From positions 32,220,690 through 32,284,689 of the forward strand of contig CM032118.1 of NCBI GenBank assembly GCA_018894105.1: a stretch of 64,000 nucleotides of DNA. Reading direction: 5' to 3'. Below the pieces are notes generated by a model. The model was not told the origin of the DNA and made no database searches. It saw only the letters and a list, made by a program, of their open reading frames with translations. Origin of the DNA: Jacaranda mimosifolia. Taxonomy: Eukaryota > Streptophyta > Magnoliopsida > Lamiales > Bignoniaceae. A program made the translations under genes and the position numbers. Positions 10,732-22,323 of the stretch are shown piece by piece (within the stretch, counting starts at the first letter, position 1; each line of letters opens with the position of its first letter).

Positions 10732-12943
10732 TGTTGGAATAGTGCCCGGCAAGTCAATTAGATTGGCCTTGTAAAAGCTATTTCCTTGTAAAACAATCTT
10801 GATTGAATGATATTCTTTATATGGTCATCTTCATCTTATGCTCTTTATTACTTCACTTGCATTTGGATGAAGCCCTTAGATCCCTCTTGACGATGGGACT
10901 TGGTTCGATGACCATAGAATAAGTCTCACATGGTCGTGATCTTAAATCTTCGAAGTCATAGGATCTTACGAGACTAAGCATCTAAGATCTTGATAGACTT
11001 GCACTAACAATGCATAAATTCAAGAGTTGGATATTGCTTCGTTTCATGAGCAACCGTATCAGATATGGGTGCATGTTAGTGGGTGCTTGTTAGAGAACAA
11101 AGCACTGAAGGCCCACCTGAGAATCTACTAGAGAGTCATAGTGGCAAGTCGGTAGTGGTAAGTTCTCCAGCTTACGCTAATGCATATTATTAGTCCTTTG
11201 ACTTGAGGATCCATGGTAACCTTGTGTCTGGTCCTCATGCTTTGACTCTTCCTTGACCACTTAACGGGGCTTTCGGATTAAGGTTGGGTATGAGCTGCTT
11301 GACATGGAGGTTTGTGAGATCCAAGATGGAATCCTACTCCTCACTTTTATGAAGGGCGAATGTATCTCCTATGTATTATATAATGATCGATTCCAAGAAA
11401 TTTTTGTGCAAGGTGGTGTGACAATTTGAAAAAGAGTTTTCCAAAGATGAGGTCACACAAGAGAATCGAATATTGAGAATAGAAGCATAGCATCGAAGCT
11501 ATTAGGGAGCCAAAAAATATCTTGCCCTAGGCCTCCTTCGGGAGATAAAAGACGAAAGTACTGTATTTGTATGGTATGCGTAGAGCTATGGAGTTGGGCT
11601 CATGGGCTTGATGTTGGACATCGACTATGGAGATTGGGTACTCTTCAATTAATGAGATTAATTGAATTGAGTTAACTAGTTGAAAAGTATTTTAAACTAA
11701 ATTAAATATATGATACTCAAAAGTCACATGGAGTTGTGAGCCCATGTCCAATGAATGGTAGAACCTATTGGATCACACACAAAAGCCAATTAGTTTCCTA
11801 TTTGATGGAGAACAGATTTTCTAAGTGTTAGAAAATGTCTCCTAGTGGACCGATTTTAAGGTGCCAATTTTGAAGGTTAATTTTGGCTTGATTAATTTAA
11901 GTGTTAAATTAATAAATTAATTTAAGGAGTTAAATTAGACCAATAATTAAAATTTTAATTATTTGGTGCCAATATGACCATCAATTGATCAAGTTAACTT
12001 AAAGAGTTAAGTTAACAAAATTCAGGCTTAAGAGTTGAGCTTATTTGACTTAAGAGTTAAGTCAAATGTTAATTAATTAAATTAAAGTGTTTAATTTAAT
12101 TAATGTGAAGAACACTTTTTGGAGGAAAAATTCAAATAAAATGATCATTTGAATTAGCATTTTAATTAACTTGAAATTAGATTTCAAATGTAATTAAAAT
12201 GCAAGTGAAATTCAAATTAGATTTGAATTTGCATTTGCCACATTGGCAAATGCAAGTTAGCCGCCCCTTCTCCTCATGGGAGATATGATGCCACCTTGGC
12301 ATCACACTTTCTAGCCTCTATATATAGATATAGAGAGAGAGGGTTGTTTATTATGTCAAAAGGTGTGAAGAATAAGATTCTCCACCATTCCCTCCAAAAT
12401 CCTTGCAAGCATTGCATTCATGTGTTGAAAGCTTTACTCTCTTCTTCTTCTTCCCTAACTAAAATTGGCCTTCACCATAGAATATCTCTTGTCTTATTCC
12501 AGCTTATAGGATAGAGATTTTGGAACATCTATTTGGTGTGTGGATCATATCAATAGAGGCAAACTAGTTTGTTTGCTACGATTTGGAGATCCACTTGCAC
12601 AGAGTCCGATTTGATGATTTTTTCTAGGGAGATCTAGAAAGCTTTTAAATCTAAATTTTCTCTTGAGAGTTCCCCAAGGCGTTGATCAGCTCCAATAATT
12701 TTTTCATGATTTTTGGAGGTGATTTGATGGTGGTAAAAATCGCTCCACTCCTGCTGTGCATTTTCTAGCAGTTTCTGAATTGGTGAAAGGTTCACATCAT
12801 TCTCCTTGGATTTTTCATTTCAAGGTAACACTCTATCTAAATCTGAATCCTAAGCATGAATTAATCCTAGTTAGCATGTAAGCACTGGTGTATTAAGCTT
12901 TTGAAGTTTCTATAATTGGATCCTAGTACCTTACTTGCTTTTA
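10732..12943 (+). repeat. Solo LTR, copia family A copy 2
   Basis: A 2212-bp LTR on the plus strand, in inverse orientation to copies 1 and 3. It starts TGTTGG and ends TTTTA, with the terminal CA changed to TA. No primer binding site or coding region follows it, and both ends abut an identical ATGTA duplication, so this is a solo LTR left by recombination between the two LTRs of a former full element. A TATA-type promoter run, TATATATAGATATAGAG, lies at about 12318-12334. It splits the Tat-type gypsy element between protease and RT. Confidence 0.9.
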
Positions 12944-12948
12944 ATGTA
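12944..12948. other. Target site duplication, right (ATGTA)
   Basis: Exact partner of 10727-10731; together they fix the solo LTR boundaries. Confidence 0.85.
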
Positions 12949-12999
12949 TTCCTCTATCCATGTAGTACATTGAATGTATAAATGGCTATAACAAAGTTT

Positions 13000-13350
13000 C
13001 TCTTATTTGTATTAACATCTACTCGAGGAGGAATGTTCTTATGCAGTGTGAATGATTTGATCACTATCTTTATGGCTCCATAATGTTTTAGTTTATGCTC
13101 CCACCTATTATCTAAATTCTACAACTTGGTAGTTTCTACTGCATATCCAGGATTGAGCCCTGGGATTTGACGGAAAACTAAATTGAGAATATGATGTCTA
13201 CTAAACTATCGTTGAAAACTAGGACCTTCTACACTACAAAGTTAGTTGTATCTATTGTGATTACCATAGGTCATCATGAGGAAAATGTATCCTTGAGGTC
13301 TTCATCGCCAAATGTAATCCTTTCGTAGGCATACCTAATATGTATATCTC
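13000..13350 (-). pseudogene. Tat-type aspartic protease, decayed
   Basis: The minus strand between 13340 and 13150 reads ITFGDEDLKDT, then PMVITIDTTNFVV and KVLVFNDSLVDIIF. This matches the order FTDEDLEGV, PLVVSAIIADFNV and RILIDTGSSADILF of the gypsy protease. The catalytic D-T/N-G-S-S motif is present only as N-D-S-L, so activity is lost. It lies just right of the solo LTR insertion and belongs with the RT block left of it. Confidence 0.65.
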
Positions 13351-13599
13351 AGCTTTTTTTGCTGGTTGAGAGGTCTTACAAACCTCACATATCACTCTCT
13401 AGCATTGGAGGAATCTCCATATTGAACCTAGGCTATCATATTTATCACTTCCCTGCACAACTAGTTGTTTCCTTGGGGTTGGGGCATGGGTTTTGCTCGA
13501 CTTGCCTCCAAGTTATATTATTGATTATCCATAACTTCTCAAGCAAAAATGACATGGATGTTTTGTTTTGGTTGTGTTCACTTTTTTCAAGATAAACTA

Positions 13600-14940
13600 T
13601 ATTAAGTATCCTCCCTTAGTAATCTTTCAATCTCATCTTTAAGTTGAAAGAAATTCTTCGAGTCATAACCTCAATCTCTGTGGAAAGTGGCAATTATTGT
13701 TTGAGTTATTATTATTCAAAGTAGGTTGGGTCATCTTCAACCGTTGTAGTAAATCTTTATGTTCAATTGCCATGAGAGCTCTTCGTAAAGATGTTAACGG
13801 GGGGTGTATAATTTTGGAACCTCTAATATCAAGGTGATCAGGGTCGATCCTTCTCGAACCTCTTTCTCCCATAATCGTCCTTATCCCTCCTTTTGAAGTC
13901 TCTCCTTATCTCTTCTGCACTCTTACTCCACTTAATGTCCTTTATGAGATTCATTTCTTTCTCATGAATGTATCTTTATATAACTTCCATGAATTGCTCA
14001 ACAGCTTAAGGAGTTTCCCAAGCCAACCTAAAGCCAAGAGCCCTTCTTGAGGCTATGTATGAAAATGATTATCATCATGTCAAATTGAAGATCAAATACT
14101 TTGAAAACTTTATTCTTGAATCTATTAATGAAGATCTTAAAGGCTCATTGATGATAAAAAGGTTTGTGACCGATCTCTTTACTTTCTTCTTGCTAGCAAA
14201 ATGGAATAGAACCTTTTTACATAGCTGCTCATAGGATTAGATGGAACCGGTTGGCAAAGATGTGAACTACTCTTGGGCTCTGCCATATAATGTTGTGATG
14301 AAGATCCATTAGTTAATAGAATCTATTTACCTATGAAGTTAAATTATGCTCTCAAAAGCAATAAGATGTTCTTGAGGGTCCTTGCTACCCCGTACTTCGA
14401 CAGGTTAGGGATTTTGAACCCGTGATTTAGCGTCTATAATAACATAACTGTATTGAATAATGAACCCATTCTCTATATGGTCGACCCCATATCTCTCAAC
14501 TTTTCATCTCTTTTAACTTCTTAGGTTCCAAGAGCTCGACTCGCTATTTTCCCATATTTGGCTATACCTTCCTGCTCCTCCCTTAAGGGTTCTTGAACTA
14601 TAGGACTACTCGAGAACAACTAACAAGGTTTTACTAGACTGTTATCTGGGGCAATAAGCGGCATCACAAATGAGAAAGAGATGGCTCAAACTTGATGTTC
14701 TGCCAATAATTTTCGGCGATATTTCCGCTATTCCACAAAGTTTTGCTGACATCACTTGAAGTACTTCGCCATAAAAGTTTGTGATTGAAGTCTAGGTGTG
14801 ATTGGTGAGCATATAGGTGTCAAAGGACTCACCTAAGCTAGAAAAACCTGCAACATGATCAGACTAATAGTGGGCATGGTATCCTATTAAATAACTTATC
14901 TATGCTCTTTAGTGTGATATCAAGTTTGAGTTTTTGAACA
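13600..14940 (-). pseudogene. Tat-type gag, decayed
   Basis: Segment 13663-13872 on the minus strand holds IHPPLTSLRRALMAIEHKDL followed by NNCHFPQRLRL, matching the gag C-terminus FTPLNASRSEVLMAVQ and KYCRFHRDHGHD of this lineage. Left of it (about 13620-13660) the spacer before protease is visible as a K-D-E-I-E-like run. The N-terminal part to about 14940 is too decayed for a continuous reading. Known role: capsid and RNA packaging. Confidence 0.65.
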
Positions 14941-14944
14941 AAAG

Positions 14945-14963
14945 TTTCCCACAAATGGTGCCA
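14945..14963 (-). promoter_or_regulatory. Primer binding site of Tat-type element
   Basis: The complement reads TGGCACCATTTGTGGGAAA, close to the TGGCGCCGTCTGTGGGAA form seen in Tat elements. It lies one base inside the LTR start at 14965. Confidence 0.7.
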
Positions 14964-14964
14964 A

Positions 14965-15440
14965 TGATTTGGGTTGAGAATGATACTTTGTAGGATTAGG
15001 TTCACTGGGTCGAAGTTAGGTCTTAGACAAGCAATACCTAAGTTTGACCTAAAATTATCGCAAAGTCATCAGGGATGTTGGGAGGAGTCCGAGCAAAAAT
15101 CCTTCAATGATCAAGTTAGATCATGAAGTTGAGTAAATTTATAGAAAGCAATAAAGTGAGATAAAATAGAGAGAGAATATGAAAAAGGGTAAGGTGAAAA
15201 GAGATACTTGGAAAGTGTTATGCTTTTGGTATTTATGATTGCTAGCGCTTGACCAACATTCCATGGGGGATATGGGAACAATCTATTCATACATGTGGAG
15301 CTCAATTCAGGGATTGAGATCAACCTAGGTTGGGTTTAGGTCATATTGATCAAACTTAAACTACTTCCAAAATGCACGATTTCAACCAGACTTGAGGTAT
15401 TTTAATTATTTTGACCTCCCTATCAAATGAGTTTGCACGA
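14965..15440 (-). repeat. 5' LTR of Tat-type element, end uncertain
   Basis: The start TGATTTGGG is fixed by the adjoining primer binding site. The other end is inferred from the first recognisable LINE sequence at about 15470. No second LTR copy is present in the window for comparison, so the right boundary may be off by tens of bases. Confidence 0.5.
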
Positions 15441-15469
15441 CACTGTGGCATCACTTATTATTCAAAGGC

Positions 15470-16021
15470 AGAACATTTGGAACATTGACCTAATTCTTTC
15501 TATTTTCAATGAGAGAGATGTTGAACTCATCTTCAATATTCTATGAGTAGCAGACGAAACTGATGGTTAGATGTGGTTTGGGGAGTTGAAATGTATGTAC
15601 ACCGTGAAAACTATTATAAAATGCTCTGTGAAAGTCAAGGAAACTCCTTAGGTGAGTTCATGTCTAGAGTGTGGAAGAGGATTTGAAACCATAATATCCC
15701 TATAAAAGGTGCATAACTTAGCCTAGCGTACTTGCAAAAATTATCTACCAATTGAAGATTGCTTGCGGCCAAGGCAAGTAAATATCGATCCAATTTGTAC
15801 AATCTGTAGTGATGAATCTGAGTCAGTAATGCATATCTTGGTCCAGTGTAATTTTCCAAATAAGTGTTGGAATCACTCCAAATTGATAGAAACTTCTCAT
15901 TCACTAAACACAACCTCGTTTGTTACTTGGTTGGATGATCTATTGACTATGCTAGATTCTGAAGAAGGTTGCAAAGCCCTTATGATTCTATGGAGACTTT
16001 GGCTTCATAGAAATCAAGTTC
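15470..16021 (+). pseudogene. LINE ORF2 fragment with zinc-binding RT (zf-RVT) domain
   Basis: The plus strand first reads IDLILSIFNERDVELIFNI and then MWFGELKCMYTVKT, matching the LINE segment around L-F-N-E-R-D and W-x-Y-T-V-K-S. It continues with W-K-R-I, NHNIPIKGA and, after a frame change near 15770, VNIDPICTICSDESESVMHI. The cysteines and histidine sit at C-x2-C-x8-H-x4-C (residues 12, 15, 24 and 29 of the segment starting 15763), the zf-RVT pattern. Then LWRLWLHRNQVL marks the end of the zinc domain. Stops and frameshifts are present. The fragment ends exactly where the gypsy LTR at 16022 begins and appears to continue at 24400-24883. Confidence 0.8.
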
Positions 16022-16234
16022 TGATGTGGAACCCCATTGATATATTGATCTCGATAACCCAAACACACAAATTGATATTGAACAAACCATTGAATAAAAA
16101 TCCTCCTTATTGAACCCCTAAGATACTTGATCTTAGAAATGAAAATAATTGGGAATAAGAATCAAAAATTAAATAAACACTAGACGAAATTAGTATGTTA
16201 AAAGAACATATTCAATATCTTAATGCAACAAACA
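16022..16234 (-). repeat. 3' LTR of gypsy element
   Basis: Begins TGATGTGGAACC and closely matches 22115-22323 plus 24212-24216 over 213 bp; both contain AACACACAAATTGATATTG. Beyond 16234 the two copies no longer align, so this is the supported extent. A longer original LTR with a truncated partner cannot be excluded. Confidence 0.7.
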
Positions 16235-16523
16235 AAGTGGTGGTTTTTCTTAAGAGAAAGATGCAAAAATAAATAATATTCATCAAAATCTGCCATTCAC
16301 ATTTTTAAGAGAGTACTTATACTTTCCTTACAATCACTAATTAAAATAAGATATAGACTAAGCCTACGGATAATAATCCAAGCCCAAATCCAATTTGAAA
16401 TAAGATTTTGACTTGGTCACAGCTTCTTCTTTGCTCCATGAGTTCCACACATTTGGGACTTCTTAGGCCTTTTCAAACCTTATATGCCAAACAAAAGGTG
16501 ATGGGCTATCTAACTTTATTCTT
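16235..16523 (-). other. 3' untranslated region of gypsy element
   Basis: About 290 bp between the pol stop and the matched LTR. I see no gene or clear purine tract beside the LTR in this stretch, which leaves the LTR boundary open. Confidence 0.45.
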
Positions 16524-17760
16524 TTAACTTCTTGACTTGTTCTTCTTTTCCTTAGCCCATTCTTGATGCATCTCTTCAACAAATGACTTAGCTAAATTTG
16601 AAAAGTCATATCTTAGCCTCTTTGCTCTTGCTCTTGTGATAGGTCCCACTAGCATGTTGCAATCTCTATTTTGCCCTCCAACACCAAAATGACCATGTTG
16701 CCCTCTAGTGTTCATATCAGTCCCTCCCTCAAAAAGATTCATCCTCAAATCTAAATCTATATCAAAAGGAGAAAGATCATAAACATTAAAAGTAGCATAA
16801 ACTTTATACTCACCAGGAATATCAATCTTGTAAACGTTATCTTTAACCTTTTCCAACATTTAGAATTAACCATCTCCTCTAGCATCAATCTTAGATTTTC
16901 TTTGATTAGGAAACCTTTGTTTTCTCAAATGAACCCAAACCCAATCACCAAGTTCAAACATCACCTACTTTTGCCCCTTATTCACTCTTTAGGCAGTCAA
17001 CCTGTTTCTCTTTTCAATCATCTCATGTATAGCTTTTATCTTTTCAACCTTGCTTTCACCATCTAAGTTAGCAATATCACTCAAAGGCAAAGGTGTTAGA
17101 TCCAAAACAATGAAAGGATTAAAACCATATACAATCTCAAAAGGCGAAAAAACCTATTATAAGCAAATTCAATCAAAATCAAACAATCATCCCAAGTTTT
17201 CAAATTCTTTCCTATAACAGTGTACAACAAATTACCCAAGTTCTATTTACCACTTCAATTTGTCCATCAATTAGTGGATGATAAGTAGTAGAATACAAAA
17301 GTTTAATACCTAACTCACCCCAAAAAACCTTCCAAAAATAGCTCAGGAACTTAACATCCCTATCAAAAACAATAGATCTAGGGACACCATGCAATCTCAC
17401 AACTTCTTTAAAGAACAAATAAGCAATTTTAGTAGCATCATCAATTTTATGACAAGTAATAAAGTGTGTCATCTTGCCAAATCTATCAACCACAACAAAG
17501 ATACTATATCTACCTTTCCTAGTTCTAGGCAAACCAAGCACAAAATTCATAGAAATATCAATCCAAGGTACAATAGGAATAGGTAAGAGTGTATACAATC
17601 CACAAGGCATAAACTCATATTTAGCCTGTTTACATGCAATATATTAAGAACACACTTTTTCAACATCTTTTCTCATACCATGCCAATAGAAATGCTCACT
17701 CAAAACATCCAAAGTCTTATGCACACCAAAATGACCCCATCAATCCACCACTATGTGATT
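16524..17760 (-). pseudogene. Gypsy integrase and pol C-terminus
   Basis: The core ORF 17212-17610 reads [46 protein letters not shown] and [10 protein letters not shown]. In this family the first catalytic residue is the Asp of S-M-D-F; here it is Asn, so the DDE triad is broken, while the second Asp and the Glu are present. The HHCC zinc part (about 17620-17760) has [14 protein letters not shown]. The tail 16524-16859 has VYKIDIPGEYKVYATFNVYDL and GPITRARAKRL, ending in a lysine-rich stretch. Frames change at least twice. Known role: integration of cDNA. Confidence 0.85.
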
Positions 17761-17766
17761 CCCTAA

Positions 17767-18369
17767 CTAGCAACTCACGCACAAAACAAGCAGGCATATA
17801 AATTTTGTTGCCATGAAACAGAAAACCTTCATGTCTATAGAATTTATTAAATGCACTACACTCACATGCAATATAAAATCAGCAAAGTTAACATCAGTTG
17901 CATACATATCTTTAAATTGCTCAAATCCTAACAACTTAGATATAAGTGTAGTGATTAAAGCATAACTCCTAGACAATGCATCAACAACAATGTTTTCCTT
18001 TCCATGCTTATAGCGAATCATATATGGAAATGCCTCAATAAATTCTACCCACTTAGCATGCCTTTTATTCAATTTCCCTTGGCCCTTTACTTACTTCAAA
18101 GATTCATGATCAGTATGTATAACAAATTCTTTAGGAAGCATGTAATGTTGCCAAACATCCAATACACGAACTAAGGCATATAATTCCTTATCATAAGTGG
18201 AATATCTAAGTCTGGCACCACTCAACTTTTCACTAAAATATGCAATGGGACATTTTTCTTGCATTAAAACAACATCAATCCCAATCCCAGATGCATCACA
18301 CTCAATCTCAAAAATCTTATTAAAATCAAGTAAAATAATAATAGGAGCATAACACAATTTATCTTTCAA
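17767..18369 (-). pseudogene. Gypsy RNase H
   Basis: Segment 18091-18369 reads [18 protein letters not shown], then [37 protein letters not shown] and [10 protein letters not shown]. The RNase H carboxylates visible are the Asp of CDAS, the Glu of KELYA and the Asp of HTDH. Segment 17767-18072 continues, separated by a stop or frame change near 18080, with [20 protein letters not shown] and [11 protein letters not shown]. The final part matches the H-K-x-G-K-x-N-V-V-A-D-A-L-S-R tail of the family. Known role: degrades RNA in RNA-DNA hybrids. Confidence 0.87.
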
Positions 18370-18582
18370 TGTATTGAATGTATGTTCTTATTCTTTTCAC
18401 CATCTAAACATACTTCTTAATAATCTCAATCAATGGAGGAATTATAGTAGAAAAATCACACACAAACCTCCTATAAAAGCTAGTTAATCTATGAAAACTC
18501 CCAATTTCACAAACTGCCTTAGGCATTGGCCATTCCTAAATAGCCTTCACCTTCTCCTCATCTACCTCAATGCCACATGTAA

Positions 18583-19373
18583 TCACAACAATTCCAAGAA
18601 ATACAAATTTATCAATGCAAAAGTACATTTCTTAAGGTTTGCGTACAACTTCTCATTCCTAAGAACAATCAAAACAACCCTAACATGTATTATATAATCA
18701 TCTAAGCATTTGCTATATATCAAGATATCATCAAAATAAACAACAACAAATTTACCCAAAAGATCCCGCAATACATAGTTCATCAATCTCATGAAAGTAC
18801 TAGGTGCATTAGTCAAACTAAATGGCATAACCAACCATTCATATAAGCCATATTTTGTTTTAAATGTAGTTTTCCACTCATCCCCAAGTTTCATCCTAAT
18901 TTGATGATAACCACTTTTCAAATCTATCTTAGTGAAAACACATGTACTATGTAATTCTTCAAGCATATCATCTAACCTAGGGATAGGATAGCAATACTTA
19001 ATTGTAATTTCGTTAACTGCTCTACTATCCATACACATCCGCCAAATTTCATCCTTCTTTGGAAACATAACACATGTACAACACACAGACTCATGCTCTC
19101 CCTCAAATATCCTTTTGCTAGCAATTCATCCACTTGCCTTTGAAACTTCTTTGTCTCCTCAGGATTACATCCATAGACTGATTGGTTAGGAATTTGAGAT
19201 CTAGGTACAAAGTCGATTTGATGCTCAGTTCCTCTAAATGGTGGTGAACTCGTGGGCATCTCATTAGGGAATACATCATCAAACTCTTGCAATAAATAGA
19301 CAAAAACATTAGTCAAATTGGGGTTAAGGTCAGATTCAGATAATAAAACCTCATTGTACCTAATCACTATCAA
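18583..19373 (-). pseudogene. Gypsy reverse transcriptase
   Basis: Two overlapping minus-strand frames (18972-19373 and 18583-19086) cover the domain. The first gives DFVPRSQIPNQSVYGCNPEE and [15 protein letters not shown], the second [20 protein letters not shown], then [48 protein letters not shown] and [13 protein letters not shown]. The polymerase Asp residues are present in KIDLKSGY and in YFDD, so this domain is among the better preserved. A frameshift separates the halves near 19070, and the thumb part ends early. It lies between protease and RNase H as expected for gypsy. Confidence 0.9.
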
Positions 19374-19676
19374 AGCTCTCTTGCCCAGGAAAGCCTTTTT
19401 AAATCTCTATCTTTTACATGGAAATATTGCTTTTTCTCAACTTTTTCACTTTTCACTAACTCTCTCTTTTCACTCCTTTCACTTTTCTCATTCTTTTCTC
19501 TCTTTTCACTTACTAACTTCTTCTTTACTGTACATCCCTCCCTCTTGTTCTCACTTGTGCAATCACTCATCATTGGGCCTTTTTTTTTTATTCTTTTCTT
19601 TCAGGGCCTCTTTTCTCTCATTATTTTTTTTAAGCTCACTACCCAAACTCCCACAAGAAAATTGTTGAAGTTTAAT

Positions 19677-20060
19677 CTAGTCAAGGTAAACTTTCTTGGG
19701 TAATAGAGGTGCAAGAGTGAATTTCTTTCTATTATGTTCAAAAGAATATCTATTCTTATATCCATCATGCATTACACCCCTGTCAAATTGCCATGGCCTA
19801 CCCAACAACATATGGGCAACTTGCATGGGTACTACATCACTAACCACCTCATTAATATATCTCCCAATAGTAAAAGCTACCACAACCTATTTAGTAACTT
19901 TCACCTCTCTACTATCATTCAACCATTATAGCCTATATGGATTAGAGTGTTTATCATACTTTAGCCCTAATTTCTCAACTAAAGTGGTACTAGCCACATT
20001 AGCACAACTACCCTAATCAATTATTAAACTACACACCTTACTACCTATCAAGCATTTGGT
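19677..20060 (-). pseudogene. Gypsy aspartic protease region
   Basis: Segment 19677-19883 reads VPMQVAHMLLGRPWQFDRGV, the C-terminal beta-hairpin of the gypsy protease (the LLGRPWQFDR motif). Around 20010-20060 the complement of the plus strand suggests KVCSLIID followed by a cysteine-containing loop, in place of D-x-G-S-C-x-N. The catalytic region is interrupted by stops. It follows gag and precedes the RT block. Confidence 0.65.
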
Positions 20061-20259
20061 GTGAAATATATTTTCTATTTGTTCTAAGCTCTCCTCCTTA
20101 ACATTCAAGTTCAATGTACGCCTAGCAACAAGAGATTCACCATGAACAACATATTCAATATTATCTTCATCACTAGTAGCATCCTCTAAAGGTTACATAT
20201 CATTATCAGTACCATCAGACTTATTATCATCATCAGACTCAGATACAATTTCACTACCC

Positions 20260-21262
20260 ATAAGAATCATAGTTCTTTTGTTTGATATTTAGATGCATAA
20301 TAACCTAAACATTGAAATTTAAAGCACTTAATAACCCTACGTCTGGAAGTAGTAGTGGAAGAAAAAGAATTAGAAGTATGCTTTTATGGAATGGACTTCT
20401 TATGATTGTTCCTTGATGTATCCAACCCTTTCTCCTTGGAACCAAGCTCTCATCTCTATTCTTTTCAACATATTTTTGCCATTTTGAACTCCATTTTGAG
20501 TTGGAATTCAGAAATGCCTTGGCTGCCTTTCTATACTTTTGTTGTTTCTCTACCTTCATGGCCATACTCACCAAATCCTCCATCTCCACATAATGTTGCA
20601 AGTCCACAACATCAGCAATTTCTCTATTCAAACTATTTGTAAATCTAGTCATTGTCACTTCTGTATCCTCCTCTATATAGGCTTTAATCATCAACATCTC
20701 TATCTCCTTATAGTAGTCCTCAACTGACTCAAACCCTTAAGTGAGTCTTTGTAGTTTTTGGTGTATCTCCCTATAATAGTCCTCTTCCTAGACTGCACTA
20801 ATTGATCACCCTAAACTAATGCATAGTTAGTGAATTCAACTGCTGCTAGTCTCACTTTTTTTTCTTTAGAGTAGTTATGGCAATCAAAGATCAACTTCAC
20901 ATTTCTCTATCACTCCAAGTATGCTTCAGCATTATTTCTACCTTTAAATGGTGGAATATTCATCTTGATGGCATTTAAATTACTGTCCATCCTAGCTTCG
21001 AATCTGGCTTTAGCCCTTCTATTCTTAGCCGAACTACTATCATCAAACTCATCCGCCTATTTCATCCACCATTCCTATATATATTATATGCCACCTCTTT
21101 TCTCCATTCATCTATCTCATTAAGCCTACTATTAAAATTCTGAAATTGACAAGTAAATGCCCTGTACATCACCTTCATATCTAGTGTCATAGCAGCTTCC
21201 TCATCATAGGGTTTATTACCCTCTCTCCTTGGTAGAACAGTACTAAATTTAACAACTTGCAA
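20260..21262 (-). pseudogene. Gypsy gag with degenerate zinc knuckle
   Basis: Segment 21062-21262 is a gag N-terminal part (MALDMKVMYRAF-like, then LNEIDEWRKEV). Segment 20305-20697 reads MTRFTNSLNREIADVVDLQHY and VEMEDLVSMAMKVEKQQKYR, matching the R-F-x-x-G-L-N-R-E-I-x-D-x-V-x-L gag core. After it, around 20260-20340, a knuckle-like series CFKFQCLGYYASKY appears where CFKCQGLGHIASQC is usual, so cysteines and the histidine are misplaced or lost. Known role: particle assembly. Confidence 0.75.
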
Positions 21263-22099
21263 GAAGTGTTAGCAAAATAGCCTTACACAAAAAAAACACT
21301 CCCTCATGTATTTCACTCAAGTTGATGTGAATTCTCATGTTTGCACTGAATTCTGGCTTTTACCCTCTTTATGTGCCCACCTTTTTATGACTTTTACCTC
21401 TCTTGACCACTGTGAATGTCGTACTTTAGAAATCAAACTAATTCAATTCGAATAAAATTCATAAGTAGTATTTATATGGGAGTAGCAATGAGAAACCTAA
21501 CAAAGAAAGAAAAGCACAAAGTCTAAAAGCAAAGTAAACGTGATCAGCAAGGAAAATGATGAGATGACACATGAGAAAGAATGTGTATCGTGTGATTTTA
21601 TGCAAACTAAATAACAATAAAGCAATATGTTAATTATCTAATGTGAACGGATGTAAATTAAGCTAAAATAAAGAAAGAAAACACAAAGAATGAATAAAAA
21701 CGACAAAACAGAAAGTTTGCAAAGAATTCAGTTAATCCCAATGAAAGGTTGATTATGGCTCAATTCTAACCCAATTGACGTACAATCAACTCCAAACAAT
21801 AACTAAAATAGCCAATTTCACCTATGTAATGCCAATTCAAAATTTCAAAGCCTAGGTCAAAAACCTTCGATTTGAATCACTCAAGAACCCTAACTTTAAT
21901 TCCTCAAAATTAGAACAATCTAGGGTGCCAATTCTGCAAATTCAATTTTCTATGTTCAATTGGCATTTTCCAAGACAGGAGTATGCAATAATATTGCAAA
22001 AGAATAACAAAATCCATAGTCAATTCACGATCAGATTTTTTTTTAATTTCTTTTTTGGCAGGAAACAAACACTAGATAAATAGGAACTCATCTCAAGTT
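21263..22099 (-). other. Gypsy leader region, no gene
   Basis: About 840 bp of AT-rich sequence between gag and the primer binding site. No coding feature is recognisable on either strand. Short A-rich stretches are present. Confidence 0.5.
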
Positions 22100-22112
22100 G
22101 GCTCTAATACCA
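22100..22112 (-). promoter_or_regulatory. Primer binding site, initiator tRNA-Met type
   Basis: The plus strand GGCTCTAATACCA is the complement of TGGTATTAGAGCC, one change from the standard initiator tRNA-Met primer site. It is two bases from the LTR start at 22115. Confidence 0.8.
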
Positions 22113-22318
22113 AATGATGTGGAACCTCAAGGATGTGTTGATCCCCAAAACCCCAAACACACAAATTGATATTGAACAAACTCTAGAATAAAAAATTCCC
22201 TTATTGAACTCCTAAGATACTTGATCTTAGAAATGCAAATAATTGAGAATAAGAATCAAAAATTGAATAAACACTAGCAGGAATTAGTACCTTTAAAGAA
22301 GTAATTCAATTTCTTGAT

Positions 22319-22323
22319 GCAAC
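22319..22323. other. Target site duplication, left (GCAAC)
   Basis: GCAAC is repeated exactly at 24207-24211, bracketing the solo LTR. Confidence 0.85.

Larger units (their letters stand above)
6800..15440 (-). mobile_element. Tat-type Ty3/gypsy element, decayed, twice invaded
   Basis: A minus-strand gypsy element. From right to left: LTR (14965 to about 15440), PBS (14945-14963), gag (about 13600-14940), protease (about 13000-13350), RT (about 9635-10510), RNase H (about 8900-9240), integrase (about 7780-8770) and a 3' region with tandem repeats (7170-7540). A copia-family solo LTR at 10732-12943 interrupts it between protease and RT. The copia element ending at 6799 cuts off its 3' end, so its second LTR is not in the window. 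The PR-RT-RH-IN order and the TGGCGCC-like PBS fit the Tat lineage. The right boundary is approximate because no TSD could be defined. Confidence 0.8.

Noticed and set aside
19318..19668. Plus-strand Ser/Phe/Leu-rich frame opposite the gypsy pol
   Set aside because: It is a shadow of the lysine- and glutamate-rich linker on the minus strand.
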